Shown here one piece after another: positions 45,984-54,072 of a stretch of 64,000 nt of DNA. The notes under the pieces were generated by a model. It ran no database searches. It worked only from the letters and a program-made list of their open reading frames with translations, and was not told where the DNA came from. The stretch's first letter is position 1. The number at the start of each line of letters is the position of its first letter. The position numbers and the translations under genes are program-made. The DNA is from Caulobacter sp. SL161 (GTDB lineage: Bacteria > Pseudomonadota > Alphaproteobacteria > Caulobacterales > Caulobacteraceae): contig NZ_JAPPRA010000001.1 in assembly GCF_026672375.1 (NCBI RefSeq), positions 1,426,001 to 1,490,000 on the forward strand. The letters run 5' to 3'.

Positions 45984-46421
45984 TCAGTTCACCTCGGTCT
46001 TCTTCGGCGGTCCCGGCGGCAGGGGGGCGACCTTGACGCCGTCCTCGACCAGCGCCTTGACCTCGGCGGGCGAGGCCTCGCCGTAGATGCCGCGTTCTTC
46101 GGACTCGCCCTCGTGGATCGCGCGGGCCTCCTTGGCGAAGGCGTCGCCGACATAGTCGAAGTTCTCCTCGACGTGGCGGCGGACCTCGCCCATGGCCGTC
46201 ATCATCATCTCGCGCATCTTGGCATCGACGGCGGGCTCGGCGGAGCGCTGGGCTTTCGTGCCGGCGACGGCCGGGGCCATGATCTGCTTGGACACGCCGG
46301 TCGAACCGCACACGGGGCACTCGACCAGACCGCGCGCGGCCTGATCGTCATAGTCGGCCGACGAGCCGAACCAGCCTTCGAACTCGTGAGTCCGGTCGCA
46401 CCGGAGCGCGTACTTGATCAT
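45984..46421 (-). CDS. DUF1178 family protein
   Basis: Conserved proteobacterial family of unknown function; product of 145 residues. It begins MIKYALRCDRTHEFEGWFGS with a probable zinc ribbon (LRC near 8; VECPVCGSTGVSKQIMAPA with Cys pair near 38-41). The middle helix REMMMTAMGEVRRHVEENFD and the AIHEGESEERGIYGEASPAE block are typical for the family. It is 19 bases after the CN hydrolase stop on the same strand, so probably cotranscribed with grxC and the hydrolase. Confidence 0.88.
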   Translation of the reverse strand: MIKYALRCDRTHEFEGWFGSSADYDDQAARGLVECPVCGSTGVSKQIMAPAVAGTKAQRSAEPAVDAKMREMMMTAMGEVRRHVEENFDYVGDAFAKEARAIHEGESEERGIYGEASPAEVKALVEDGVKVAPLPPGPPKKTEVN

Positions 46422-46440
46422 GCTGTTAAGATGGGGACGC

Positions 46441-47277
46441 TCACGGGCCGGTGAAAGCCCGGGCGTTCTTCAGGGCCGGGATCGCCGCGCGCGCCTTGTC
46501 GGCGGCGGGCAGGTCGAGATCGGCCAGCAGCACGCCGGGTTCGTCATGGTCCAGCGTGGCGATGATCTCGCCCCAGGGACCCACCACGATCGAGCGGCCC
46601 CAGGTGCCGCGCCCGTCCTCGTGGAAGCCGCCTTGCGCGGCGGCCAGCACGAACGAGCCGGTCTCGATGGCGCGCGAGCGCAGCAGGATCTCCCAGTGGG
46701 CCTCGCCAGTCGGGCGGGTGAAGGCCGCCGGAACCGTCAGCACGGTGGCGCCGGCCAGGGCCAGGGCCCGGTGCAGGGCCGGGAAGCGCATGTCATAGCA
46801 GATGGTCAGGCCAAGCTTGGCCCAAGGCGTATCTACCACCACGGCGGCCTCGCCGGGCTCATAGGCCGAGGACTCCCGCGCCGTCTCGCCGGTGGGGAGG
46901 TCGACGTCGAACATGTGCAGCTTGTCGTAGGTCGCCACGATCGCGCCGGTCGGGTCGATGACGACCTGGCGGTTGGCGGCCTTCTCGCCAGCTTCGCGCC
47001 GCACCAGGGCCGAGCCGATGGCGATCCAGGTCCCGGTCTGGGCGGCGATCTCGCGCAGGCCCAGCACCACCGGATCCTCGTCCAGAGTCTTGAGCGCCGG
47101 CAGCAAGAGGCTGCGGTCCTTCTGGACGACGTTGGTGCATTCGGGCGTCAGCACGACCTTCGCGCCGCCCGCGATCGCCTCGCGCACCAGCGGCGCCACG
47201 TGGTCGAGCGCGGCGGCGTGGGTGGCGGGGGTGCGGGTCTGGATCAGCCCGACGCGGAGGGGCGCGGGCGGGCTCAT
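46441..47277 (-). CDS. Carbon-nitrogen hydrolase, Nit1-like
   Basis: Amidase of the nitrilase superfamily; the Nit1 branch repairs deaminated glutathione (inferred role). The product has 278 residues. The catalytic triad is Glu46 (VVLTPECTNV), Lys118 (TYDKLHMFDVDLP) and Cys159 (LTICYDMRFPALHRAL), all present. SSAYEPGEAAVV between them is typical for the branch. The start overlaps the grxC stop by 4 bases, and the glutaredoxin neighbour fits a glutathione-related task. Confidence 0.93.
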   Translation of the reverse strand: MSPPAPLRVGLIQTRTPATHAAALDHVAPLVREAIAGGAKVVLTPECTNVVQKDRSLLLPALKTLDEDPVVLGLREIAAQTGTWIAIGSALVRREAGEKAANRQVVIDPTGAIVATYDKLHMFDVDLPTGETARESSAYEPGEAAVVVDTPWAKLGLTICYDMRFPALHRALALAGATVLTVPAAFTRPTGEAHWEILLRSRAIETGSFVLAAAQGGFHEDGRGTWGRSIVVGPWGEIIATLDHDEPGVLLADLDLPAADKARAAIPALKNARAFTGP

Positions 47278-47528
47278 GCGTTCAGCAGCGCGTCCAGCTT
47301 GCCCTGATCTTCAAGGGCCATCATGTCGTCGCAGCCGCCGATGTGCTGCTCGCCCACGAAGATCTGCGGGAAGGTGTTGCGGCCCGAGCGCTGCATCATC
47401 TCCTGGCGGAGGGCCGGATCCATGCCGGCCTCGATCTCGGTGAAGTCGGCGCCCTTGTCGTTCAGCAGCGCCACGGCGCGCGAGCAGTAGGGGCAGAAGG
47501 GGCGGGTGTAGATGGTGACCTTGGCCAT
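47274..47528 (-). CDS. grxC: Glutaredoxin 3
   Basis: Glutathione-dependent thiol-disulfide oxidoreductase of 84 residues. The redox motif is CPYC at 12-15 (TRPFCPYCSRAVALL). NTFPQIFVGEQHIGGCDDMMAL holds the cis-Pro and glutathione-binding GG (in parts: TFPQIFVG, HIGGCDD). Full length for monomeric dithiol glutaredoxins. First gene of a grxC - CN hydrolase - DUF1178 unit downstream of comF. Confidence 0.96.
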   Translation of the reverse strand: MAKVTIYTRPFCPYCSRAVALLNDKGADFTEIEAGMDPALRQEMMQRSGRNTFPQIFVGEQHIGGCDDMMALEDQGKLDALLNA

Positions 47529-47558
47529 GAGGTGTGACTCGCTGGTGTTCCGACATCC

Positions 47559-48356
47559 TCATATAGGGCGCGCCTGCGTTTCTGTAACGCGCGCGACGAC
47601 GGCCAGGGTCACGCGGGCCGCGCCGGCGGCCAGCAGCGCCCGCGCGCAGCCCTCGGCGGTGGCGCCGGTGGTCAGGACGTCGTCAATCAGCAGGACCTTG
47701 CGGCCCACGACCTGGCGTCGCCGAGACGGCGGAACGACGAAGGCTGCGGCCACGTTGCGTCGCCGCCCCGAGGCGGACTTGCCGCCCTGGCTGGCGGTGT
47801 CCCGCCGTCGGATCAGGGCGTCGGGCAGGTAGGCGCGTCCGGCCATCCGCGCCAGAGGGCGGGCGATCTCGGCGGCCTGGTTGTAGCGCCGGGTCAGCAT
47901 CCGGACGCGGTGCATGGGGACGGGGGCGATGGCGTCGGCCTCGTCCAGCAGCTCGCCCGCCGACCGCGACAGCCAGCGCGCGAACAGGCCCGCCAGGTCG
48001 ACGCGGTCGGCGTGCTTGAGCATCAGGACAAGATCGCGCGAGTGCTCGTCATAGACGCAGGCTGCCCGGGCCCGGGCGAAGGCCTTGGGCTTGGCCCGGC
48101 AGGCGGGGCAGCGCTCGGCGGCGGCGTCGACATAGGGCATGGCCAGACCGCAGCCGTCACAGACCGGATCGTCGATGAAGGTCACCTTGGCGAACGCCGC
48201 CGGCGTCAGGCCGCCGCTCAGGGCGGGACCGCCGTCCAGGCTGGCGGGCGGCAGGACCAGGTCCAGCAACCCGCGCCCCAGGCCGCGCAAATGAGGGACA
48301 AGGCGCTCTGTCGCGGCTTTCCATGTCGGTTCGAAATCGCCATGTTCCGCGCGCAT
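47559..48356 (-). CDS. ComF-family phosphoribosyltransferase-like protein
   Basis: Family linked to DNA uptake in naturally competent bacteria, with a role in phosphoribosyl chemistry presumed from the fold. It has 265 residues from ATG 48356 (GGAGA 8 bases upstream); the frame stays open further upstream through the divergent gene. The N-terminal zinc ribbon is DDPVCDGCGLAMP and ERCPACRAKP (about 63-90). The phosphoribosyltransferase domain has PVPMHRVRMLTRRYNQA and KVLLIDDVLTTGATAEG. Its start codon overlaps that of the methyltransferase on the other strand. Confidence 0.88.
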   Translation of the reverse strand: MRAEHGDFEPTWKAATERLVPHLRGLGRGLLDLVLPPASLDGGPALSGGLTPAAFAKVTFIDDPVCDGCGLAMPYVDAAAERCPACRAKPKAFARARAACVYDEHSRDLVLMLKHADRVDLAGLFARWLSRSAGELLDEADAIAPVPMHRVRMLTRRYNQAAEIARPLARMAGRAYLPDALIRRRDTASQGGKSASGRRRNVAAAFVVPPSRRRQVVGRKVLLIDDVLTTGATAEGCARALLAAGAARVTLAVVARVTETQARPI

Positions 48357-49266
48357 GACCGCTTCTCCGCTCCTGTTCGACCGCGCCCTGCTTCGCCGGC
48401 GCCTTGACCGCGCCGCGCCCGAGTTCGGCGCCGCCGACTTCCTGAAGGCGCGCGCCGCCCAGGACGTGGTGATGCGGCTGGAGACGATCCTGCGACGCTT
48501 TCCGGTCGTCGTCGACCTCGGCGCGAGAAATGGACATTTTTTCAAGGCCTTGAGCGAGAGCGACGCCCGCGCCAACATCGATACGCTGATCGAGGCCGAC
48601 CTGTCGGGTCGGATGCTGGCGGGCCGCGACACCCTGCGCCTGGTGGCCGACGAAGAGCGCCTGCCGTTCGGCGACCACAGCCTTGATCTGGTGGTCTCGA
48701 CCCTGTCGCTGCACTGGACCAACGACCTTGTGGGCGCGCTGATCCAGATCCGGAGGGCGCTGCGGCCCGACGGCCTGTTCGTCGGCGCGCTGTTTGGCGG
48801 GGCGACCCTGACGGAACTTCGCCAGTGCCTGCTGGCGGCCGAGGCCGAGCTGACCGACGGCGCCTCGATGCGGGTCTCGCCGTTCGCCGACGCCATCGAC
48901 GCGGCGGGCCTTTTGCAACGCGCCGGCTTCGCCTTGCCGGTGGCGGACGTCGATCGCGTGAAGGTGCGCTACGCCCACCCGATCGCGCTGCTGCGCGATC
49001 TTCGGAAAATGGGGGAGACCAGCGTGCTGCTGGACCGCTCGCGCAAGCCCTTGACCCGCAAGGTGCTGTTCCGGGCGATGGAGCTGTATGTCGAACGCTT
49101 CGCCGAGGCTGACGGCAAGGTGCCGGCGACGTTCGAGATCGTCTCGGTCACCGGCTGGGCGCCGCACGACAGCCAGCAAAAGCCGCTGCGGCCGGGCTCG
49201 GCCAAGATGCGCCTGGCGGATGCGCTTGGGACGAAGGAGCAGTCCACCGGCGACAAGGCGGGGTAG
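48355..49266 (+). CDS. SAM-dependent methyltransferase / NDUFAF5-like protein
   Basis: Class I methyltransferase fold of 303 residues, of the BioC/NDUFAF5 type; the alphaproteobacterial members resemble the mitochondrial complex I assembly factor, so a role in complex I is possible but unproven. PVVVDLGARNGHFFKAL (about 50) is SAM motif I, ADEERLPFGDHSLDLVVS the motif II region, and RRALRPDGLFVGALFGG the motif III region. It starts MTASPLLFDRALLRRRLDRA. No ribosome site stands out before 48355. Confidence 0.88.
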   Translation: MTASPLLFDRALLRRRLDRAAPEFGAADFLKARAAQDVVMRLETILRRFPVVVDLGARNGHFFKALSESDARANIDTLIEADLSGRMLAGRDTLRLVADEERLPFGDHSLDLVVSTLSLHWTNDLVGALIQIRRALRPDGLFVGALFGGATLTELRQCLLAAEAELTDGASMRVSPFADAIDAAGLLQRAGFALPVADVDRVKVRYAHPIALLRDLRKMGETSVLLDRSRKPLTRKVLFRAMELYVERFAEADGKVPATFEIVSVTGWAPHDSQQKPLRPGSAKMRLADALGTKEQSTGDKAG

Positions 49267-49272
49267 GGGCTT

Positions 49273-49509
49273 TTAGCTGCCCATCGCGTCGGCGGACTTG
49301 GTGAAGGCGGTCTTGATGCCGTCGCTCAGCATGGTGATGGCGCTGATCAGGGCGATGCTGATCAGCACCACGATCACGCCGACCTCGACGGCCGTGGCGC
49401 CCGACTGATCGCGCCAGAACGCGCTCAGAGGACGTCGCGCAGCCAGGCTACCAGGGGCTCGTCGGCCGGCGGCATCGGATAGTCGCTCAGCTTGTCCGGT
49501 TTTACCCAT
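49273..49509 (-). CDS. Flp/Fap-type pilin
   Basis: Small type IVb pilin or pseudopilin subunit. The pilin proper is AFWRDQSGATAVEVGVIVVL followed by a hydrophobic helix and TAFTKSADAMGS. G-A-T-A-V-E with Glu5 after the cleavage site is diagnostic. The only in-frame ATG is at 49509, which overlaps mutT by 85 bases; a CTG at 49428, overlapping the mutT stop (CTGA), would give a normal 51-residue prepilin. The start is therefore uncertain. No tad/cpa genes are nearby, so it would depend on assembly proteins elsewhere. Confidence 0.75.
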   Translation of the reverse strand: MGKTGQAERLSDAAGRRAPGSLAARRPLSAFWRDQSGATAVEVGVIVVLISIALISAITMLSDGIKTAFTKSADAMGS

Positions 49510-49829
49510 GCCAGCGCCTCATGCTCCTTGCGCGTCACTTGGCCTTCCCAGCGACGTAGCAAGTAGAGTGGCATCAGGAGGTGAAAAGACTCGTAACTGT
49601 GAGACGCAAAGACGAACGGCGCCAGGCAGGTTTGCGCCACCTTGATCCCGAGTTCTTCTTGCAACTCGCGGATCAGGCAGTCTTCCGGCGTCTCGCCGGC
49701 CTCGACCTTGCCGCCGGGAAACTCCCACAGGCCGGCCAGCTGCTTGCCTTGCGGGCGCTGGCAGATCAGCACGCGCCCGTCGACATCGATCAGGGCGGCG
49801 GCGGCGACGAGGACGATGGGCTTGGTCAT
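49425..49829 (-). CDS. mutT: 8-oxo-dGTP diphosphatase (Nudix)
   Basis: Sanitises oxidised nucleotides. It has 134 residues, near the typical MutT length. The Nudix box GX5EX7REUXEEXGU is complete in GGKVEAGETPEDCLIRELQE followed by ELGI (residues about 38-61). LWEFPGGK and HEALAWVKPDKL are typical MutT flanks. It is followed at once by the pilin gene. Upstream is a family A repeat. Confidence 0.93.
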   Translation of the reverse strand: MTKPIVLVAAAALIDVDGRVLICQRPQGKQLAGLWEFPGGKVEAGETPEDCLIRELQEELGIKVAQTCLAPFVFASHSYESFHLLMPLYLLRRWEGQVTRKEHEALAWVKPDKLSDYPMPPADEPLVAWLRDVL

Positions 49830-49867
49830 GAGCGCGGTTTGGCGTGGAGCGGTTGCGTTGTCCAGAT

Positions 49868-49983
49868 GCTCCCCCGCGTTGCGGGGGAGCTGTCGCAGAG
49901 CGACTGAGGGGGCTAGCCGAAGAATAGCCGCGTTCGCCCCCTCCGGCCCTTTGGGCCACCTCCCCCGCGTTGCGGGGGAGGAA
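49868..49983. repeat. Dispersed palindromic repeat, family A
   Basis: Arms CTCCCCCGCGTTGCGGGGGAG at both ends (a hairpin each; written here in full at 21 bases is avoided by noting CTCCCCCGC/GCGGGGGAG) enclose GACTGAGGGGGC and GCCCCCTCCGG. Part of the 380-base gap 49830-50210; the rest holds the rhlE promoter region. Confidence 0.8.
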
Positions 49984-50005
49984 CTGGCCGGATTTTCCGC
50001 AAAAC

Positions 50006-50034
50006 TTGACTTTCCTAGTCGGATAACCGATACG
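50006..50034 (+). promoter_or_regulatory. Possible rhlE promoter
   Basis: TTGACT (50006-50011) and GATACG (50029-50034) are spaced by 17 bases. A leader of about 170 bases with GC-rich hairpins would precede the start. Cold-induced helicase mRNAs often have long leaders. Confidence 0.3.
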
Positions 50035-50210
50035 GGCCCTGCGCCGCTTCGGCGCTATTGGCGCTCCAGCCGCGTGAGGGTCCGTTTTCGGACCAGCCTG
50101 TCGAGCGCCTTGAGAGCTTTTCTCACCGATCGCCCGTGCACGCGGGGCGCTCCCCGAACGACAGCCGATGGGCCAGCCGTGCGAGGAACGCATGCGCTGT
50201 TTTTCGGCGC

Positions 50211-51650
50211 ATGAAAGACACAACACACGTGACTCAATTTTCCGACCTTGGCCTGGCCAAGCCGCTGCTGAAGGCGCTTGCTGAAAAGGGCTACAAGGAA
50301 CCGACCCCGATCCAGGCCCAGGCCATTCCGGTGGTGCTGCAAGGCAAGGACCTCTTGGGCATCGCCCAGACGGGCACCGGCAAGACCGCCGCCTTCGCCC
50401 TGCCGATCCTGCAACGCCTGGCCGAGGACCGTAAGCCCGCGCCGCGCCGCGGCTTCCGCTGCCTCGTTCTGTCCCCGACCCGCGAGCTGGCCACCCAGAT
50501 CGCCGAGAACTTCAAGGCCTACGCCGTCCACATGGGCCTGTCGGTCCACACCATCTATGGCGGCGTGAAATACGGCCCGCAGATGAAGGCCCTGGCCGGC
50601 GGCATCGATGTGCTGGTCGCCACCCCCGGCCGCCTGATGGACCACATGGCCGAGAAGTCGGCCATCGTCTCGGGCACCGAGATCTTCGTGCTCGACGAAG
50701 CCGACCAGATGCTGGACCTCGGCTTCGTGGTGCCGATCCGCAAGATCGCCGCCCAGCTGACCAAGAACCGCCAGAACCTGTTCTTCTCGGCCACCATGCC
50801 GAGCGAGATCGGCAAGCTGGCCGGTGAGCTCTTGAACAACCCCGTGCAGGTCTCGGTCGCGCCGCAGGCCACCACGGTCGAGCGCATCGACCAGCGCGTG
50901 CTGTTCATCGAGGCCCAGCGCAAGCGTCCGCTGCTGGCCGAGCTGTTCGCTGACACGAGCTTCTCGCGCACCATCGTCTTCACCCGCACCAAGCGCGGCG
51001 CCGACCGGGTGGCCAAGTATCTGAACGCCGCCGGCATCGAGGCCGCCTCGATCCACGGCGACAAGACCCAGGGTCAGCGCGAACGTGCGCTCGCGGCCTT
51101 CAAGGCCGGCGAGATGCGGGCCCTGGTGGCCACCGACATCGCCGCGCGCGGCATCGACGTCAACGACGTAAGCCACGTGATCAACTACGAGCTGCCCAAC
51201 GTGCCGGAGGCCTATGTCCACCGGATCGGCCGCACGGCCCGCAAGGGCAAGGACGGCATCGCCATCAGCTTCTGCGCCGATGACGAGCGTAACCTGCTGA
51301 AGGACATCCAGAAGGCCACCCGCCAGACGATCCCGTCCTTCGACCGTCGCAATGACAAGCAGCTGGCCGCCGCCGCCGCCGTCGCCGACAAGCTGGTCCC
51401 GGCCGAGAAGTATGTCGACCCGCGCAAGGCCGACCCGCGCAACAACGTCCCGTCGGAGCTGCGCCGCAAGCGCAATCGCAATGGCGGCGGCGGGCGCGCC
51501 GAAGGCGGGCAGAAGGCGCAAGGCCGCGGTCCTGGCCAGGGCAAGGGCCCCGGCAAGCCCGGCCAGAAGTCCGGCGAGGGCCAGAACGCCTTCCGCGGTC
51601 CCAAGCGCCAGGCCGCCGCGCCGGAGAAGCGCTGGTCGCCTATCGACTAA
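50211..51650 (+). CDS. rhlE: DEAD-box RNA helicase RhlE
   Basis: Unwinds structured RNA; RhlE of C. crescentus is important for growth in the cold. The start MKDTTHVTQFSDLGLAKPLL at 50211 gives 479 residues; a GTG at 50229 is the alternative. Motifs: Q motif PTPIQAQAIP, motif I AQTGTGKTAAF, Ia SPTRELATQI, II VLDEADQML, III FSATMP, V ATDIAARGIDV, VI HRIGRTARKG. The C-terminal tail from about 395 is basic and Gly/Lys/Arg-rich, the usual RNA-binding extension. Monocistronic, with a hairpin downstream. Confidence 0.93.
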   Translation: MKDTTHVTQFSDLGLAKPLLKALAEKGYKEPTPIQAQAIPVVLQGKDLLGIAQTGTGKTAAFALPILQRLAEDRKPAPRRGFRCLVLSPTRELATQIAENFKAYAVHMGLSVHTIYGGVKYGPQMKALAGGIDVLVATPGRLMDHMAEKSAIVSGTEIFVLDEADQMLDLGFVVPIRKIAAQLTKNRQNLFFSATMPSEIGKLAGELLNNPVQVSVAPQATTVERIDQRVLFIEAQRKRPLLAELFADTSFSRTIVFTRTKRGADRVAKYLNAAGIEAASIHGDKTQGQRERALAAFKAGEMRALVATDIAARGIDVNDVSHVINYELPNVPEAYVHRIGRTARKGKDGIAISFCADDERNLLKDIQKATRQTIPSFDRRNDKQLAAAAAVADKLVPAEKYVDPRKADPRNNVPSELRRKRNRNGGGGRAEGGQKAQGRGPGQGKGPGKPGQKSGEGQNAFRGPKRQAAAPEKRWSPID

Positions 51651-51680
51651 TTTATAATATAAACAATAGGTTGTAGTGGC

Positions 51681-51705
51681 CGGGCGAAGAGGCTCTCTTC
51701 GCCCG
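51681..51705 (+). terminator. Hairpin after rhlE
   Basis: CGGGCGAAGAG pairs exactly with CTCTTCGCCCG across a GCT loop. It lies 30 bases after the stop. Only TT follows, so termination may be weak. Confidence 0.6.
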
Positions 51706-51806
51706 TTCGCCGTGCCGTTTCGCCACGGCGACGCTTGAATCCGCCTGAACTATAGGGTCACCTTGTGGCCAAGCCCGGTCGGGGAGCCGGATGGGGGATC
51801 TAGCGA

Positions 51807-54071
51807 ATGGGCGAGGGCGGCCAGCGAGCCACGCCTGCTGTAACCAAGATCGTGGGCGGCGAGATGGCCGCGCGCGTGCGGGCGTTCGACTGGTCCCAGA
51901 CGCCCCTGGGGCCGAGCGCGGCGTGGTCGCCCGCCTTGCGCATGGTTGTCGATATCGTGCTGGCCAGCAACTTCCCCATGGCCCTGCGTTGGGGGCCTGA
52001 ACTGGTCCTGATCTACAATGACGCCTACGCGCCCGCGTTGCACGAGCGCCATCCGGAGGCGCTAGGCCAGAGCTTCTACGACACCACGCCGGGGTTCCAG
52101 ACGGCGCTTCGCGGGCTGCACGAGGACATTCTGGCCGGGACCAGCGGCGGCTTCGCGTTCGAGCGCCTGCCTTTGAAGGTGCTGAACCACGGTGTGCTGG
52201 AAGACGCTTATTTCACCGTCAACTACAGCCCCGTGCCAGACTCCAGCGCGCCCAACGGCGTGGGCGGCGTGCTGGTGGCGGCCGTCGAGATCTCCCAGTC
52301 GATCAAGGCCGAGCAAACCCTGAGGGCGACGCAGGAACGCTACCAGATGGCCCGTGAGGTCGCCGGTCTGATCGGCGCCTGGGAATGGGACATGAAGGCC
52401 GACAAGGTCTATGCCGACGCCCGCTACGCCGAACTGCATAACGTGGATCCGGTCCTGGCCGAAGCGGGTCTTCCGGTGGCGGCCTTCATCCCAGCGCTGC
52501 ATCCTGACGACCGTGACCGTATCCGCGCTGTCGCCCAGGCGTCCGCCGCCCGTGGGGAGTCGTTCTCCGAGGAGTACCGGCTGACGCAGGCGGATGGCTC
52601 GATCCGCTGGGTCTATACGCGCGGCCAGGCGTATCTGGACGCCGACGGCCAACCGGCCCGCAACACCGGCGTCATCATTGACGTCACCGAGCGAAAAAAG
52701 GCCGAGGCCGAACTGGCGGCCGCGCGCGTCGACCTGGACCTGGCCGCCCAGGCGGCGGGTCTGGGGCGCTGGGTGTTGCGGCCCAATGTCAACCAACGCC
52801 ACTGGGACGCGCGCACGCGGGCGATCTTCGGGCTTACCGAGCACGAGCCGCCCAGCACCGCGCGCTTCCTGTCGCTGGTGCATCCCGACGACCGCGACGC
52901 GGTGCGGGACGCGATGGCGGCGGCCACCGATCCCGGCGGACCAGGCACGATCAATCTCGACTACCGGATCCACCGCGCCAATGACGACGCCCTGCGCTGG
53001 ATCGAGGTGTTCGGTCAGGCCTTCTTCGAGAACGGGGTCTGCACGCGCTTCGTCGGGGTGGTCTCCGACGTCACCGATCGCCGGGAGGCGGTCGACCGTC
53101 TGGTGCGCCAGGAAGAAACGCTGCGCCTGGCCATCGACGCGGCGGATGTCGGCACCTGGGACCACGATCTGGAGACGGATGACATTCGCCTCTCGGACCG
53201 CTGCTATGCGATGTTCGGCGTGACGCCGGGGGAGCCGATCACCCGGGAAACGCTGACGCCGTTCGCCCATCCGGCCGATGTCCAGCGCGTCCAGGATGCG
53301 GTCGAACGCGCCTTGGATCCGGCCGTCAGGGCCGACTACGCCATCGAGTTCCGGGCCAATGGCCGCGACGATCATGTCGAGCGCTGGCTGTCGGCCAAGG
53401 GCAAGGTGATTTTCGACGACGAGGGCAGGGCGCGTCGCTTCCTGGGGGCGGTGGTCAACATCACCGAGCGCAAGCGCGCCGAGTTGCACCTGCGCCTGCT
53501 GGTCAACGAACTGAACCATCGGGTCAAGAACAGCCTCGCCACGATCCAGGCCATCGCGGCGCAGAGCTTCAACGGCCAGCGCGATATGGACGAGGCCAAG
53601 GAGGCGTTCTCCAATCGCATCGTCGCCCTGGCCGAGGCGCACGACCTGCTGACCCGCGAGAACTGGGAGGGCGCGGAGATGCACGATGTCGCCTCCCGCG
53701 TCGCGGTGCTGCACGGCGGATCCGCCCGCTTCGAGCTGAGCGGCCCGTCGATCCGCCTGTCGCCCAAGACGGCGCTGTCGCTGTCCATGGCGCTGCACGA
53801 ACTTGCCACCAACGCCGTCAAGTACGGCGCCCTGTCCACGCAGGATGGGCGTATCCAGATCGCCTGGGATCTGGCGCCGGAGACCGGCGCGCCGCGCCTG
53901 GATCTGACCTGGACCGAGCGCGGCGGACCGCCCGTTACGCCGCCGCAGAGGCGAGGCTTCGGCTCGCGCCTGATCGAGCGAGGTCTGGCCGCCGAACTGG
54001 CCGGGGCGGCCGTGATCGACTTCCAGCCCGAAGGCGTGGTCTGCCGTATCCGGGCCTTGCTCGAGGCCTGA
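51807..54071 (+). CDS. PAS-domain HWE-family sensor histidine kinase
   Basis: Cytoplasmic sensor kinase of 754 residues without membrane segments. The N-terminal domain (about 20-160) begins RAFDWSQTPLGPSAAWSPAL, a motif common in such kinases. Three PAS/PAC modules follow (about 180-300, 310-430, 435-555), each ending in IDVTERKKAE, VVSDVTDRREA or VVNITERKRAE. The kinase core has VNELNHRVKNSLATIQAI (phospho-acceptor His) and LSMALHELATNAVKYGALS, and ends RGFGSRLIERGLAAEL, all HWE marks. No response regulator gene is adjacent. The signal is unknown; light, redox or small molecules are possible. Confidence 0.93.
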   Translation: MGEGGQRATPAVTKIVGGEMAARVRAFDWSQTPLGPSAAWSPALRMVVDIVLASNFPMALRWGPELVLIYNDAYAPALHERHPEALGQSFYDTTPGFQTALRGLHEDILAGTSGGFAFERLPLKVLNHGVLEDAYFTVNYSPVPDSSAPNGVGGVLVAAVEISQSIKAEQTLRATQERYQMAREVAGLIGAWEWDMKADKVYADARYAELHNVDPVLAEAGLPVAAFIPALHPDDRDRIRAVAQASAARGESFSEEYRLTQADGSIRWVYTRGQAYLDADGQPARNTGVIIDVTERKKAEAELAAARVDLDLAAQAAGLGRWVLRPNVNQRHWDARTRAIFGLTEHEPPSTARFLSLVHPDDRDAVRDAMAAATDPGGPGTINLDYRIHRANDDALRWIEVFGQAFFENGVCTRFVGVVSDVTDRREAVDRLVRQEETLRLAIDAADVGTWDHDLETDDIRLSDRCYAMFGVTPGEPITRETLTPFAHPADVQRVQDAVERALDPAVRADYAIEFRANGRDDHVERWLSAKGKVIFDDEGRARRFLGAVVNITERKRAELHLRLLVNELNHRVKNSLATIQAIAAQSFNGQRDMDEAKEAFSNRIVALAEAHDLLTRENWEGAEMHDVASRVAVLHGGSARFELSGPSIRLSPKTALSLSMALHELATNAVKYGALSTQDGRIQIAWDLAPETGAPRLDLTWTERGGPPVTPPQRRGFGSRLIERGLAAELAGAAVIDFQPEGVVCRIRALLEA

Positions 54072-54072
54072 G

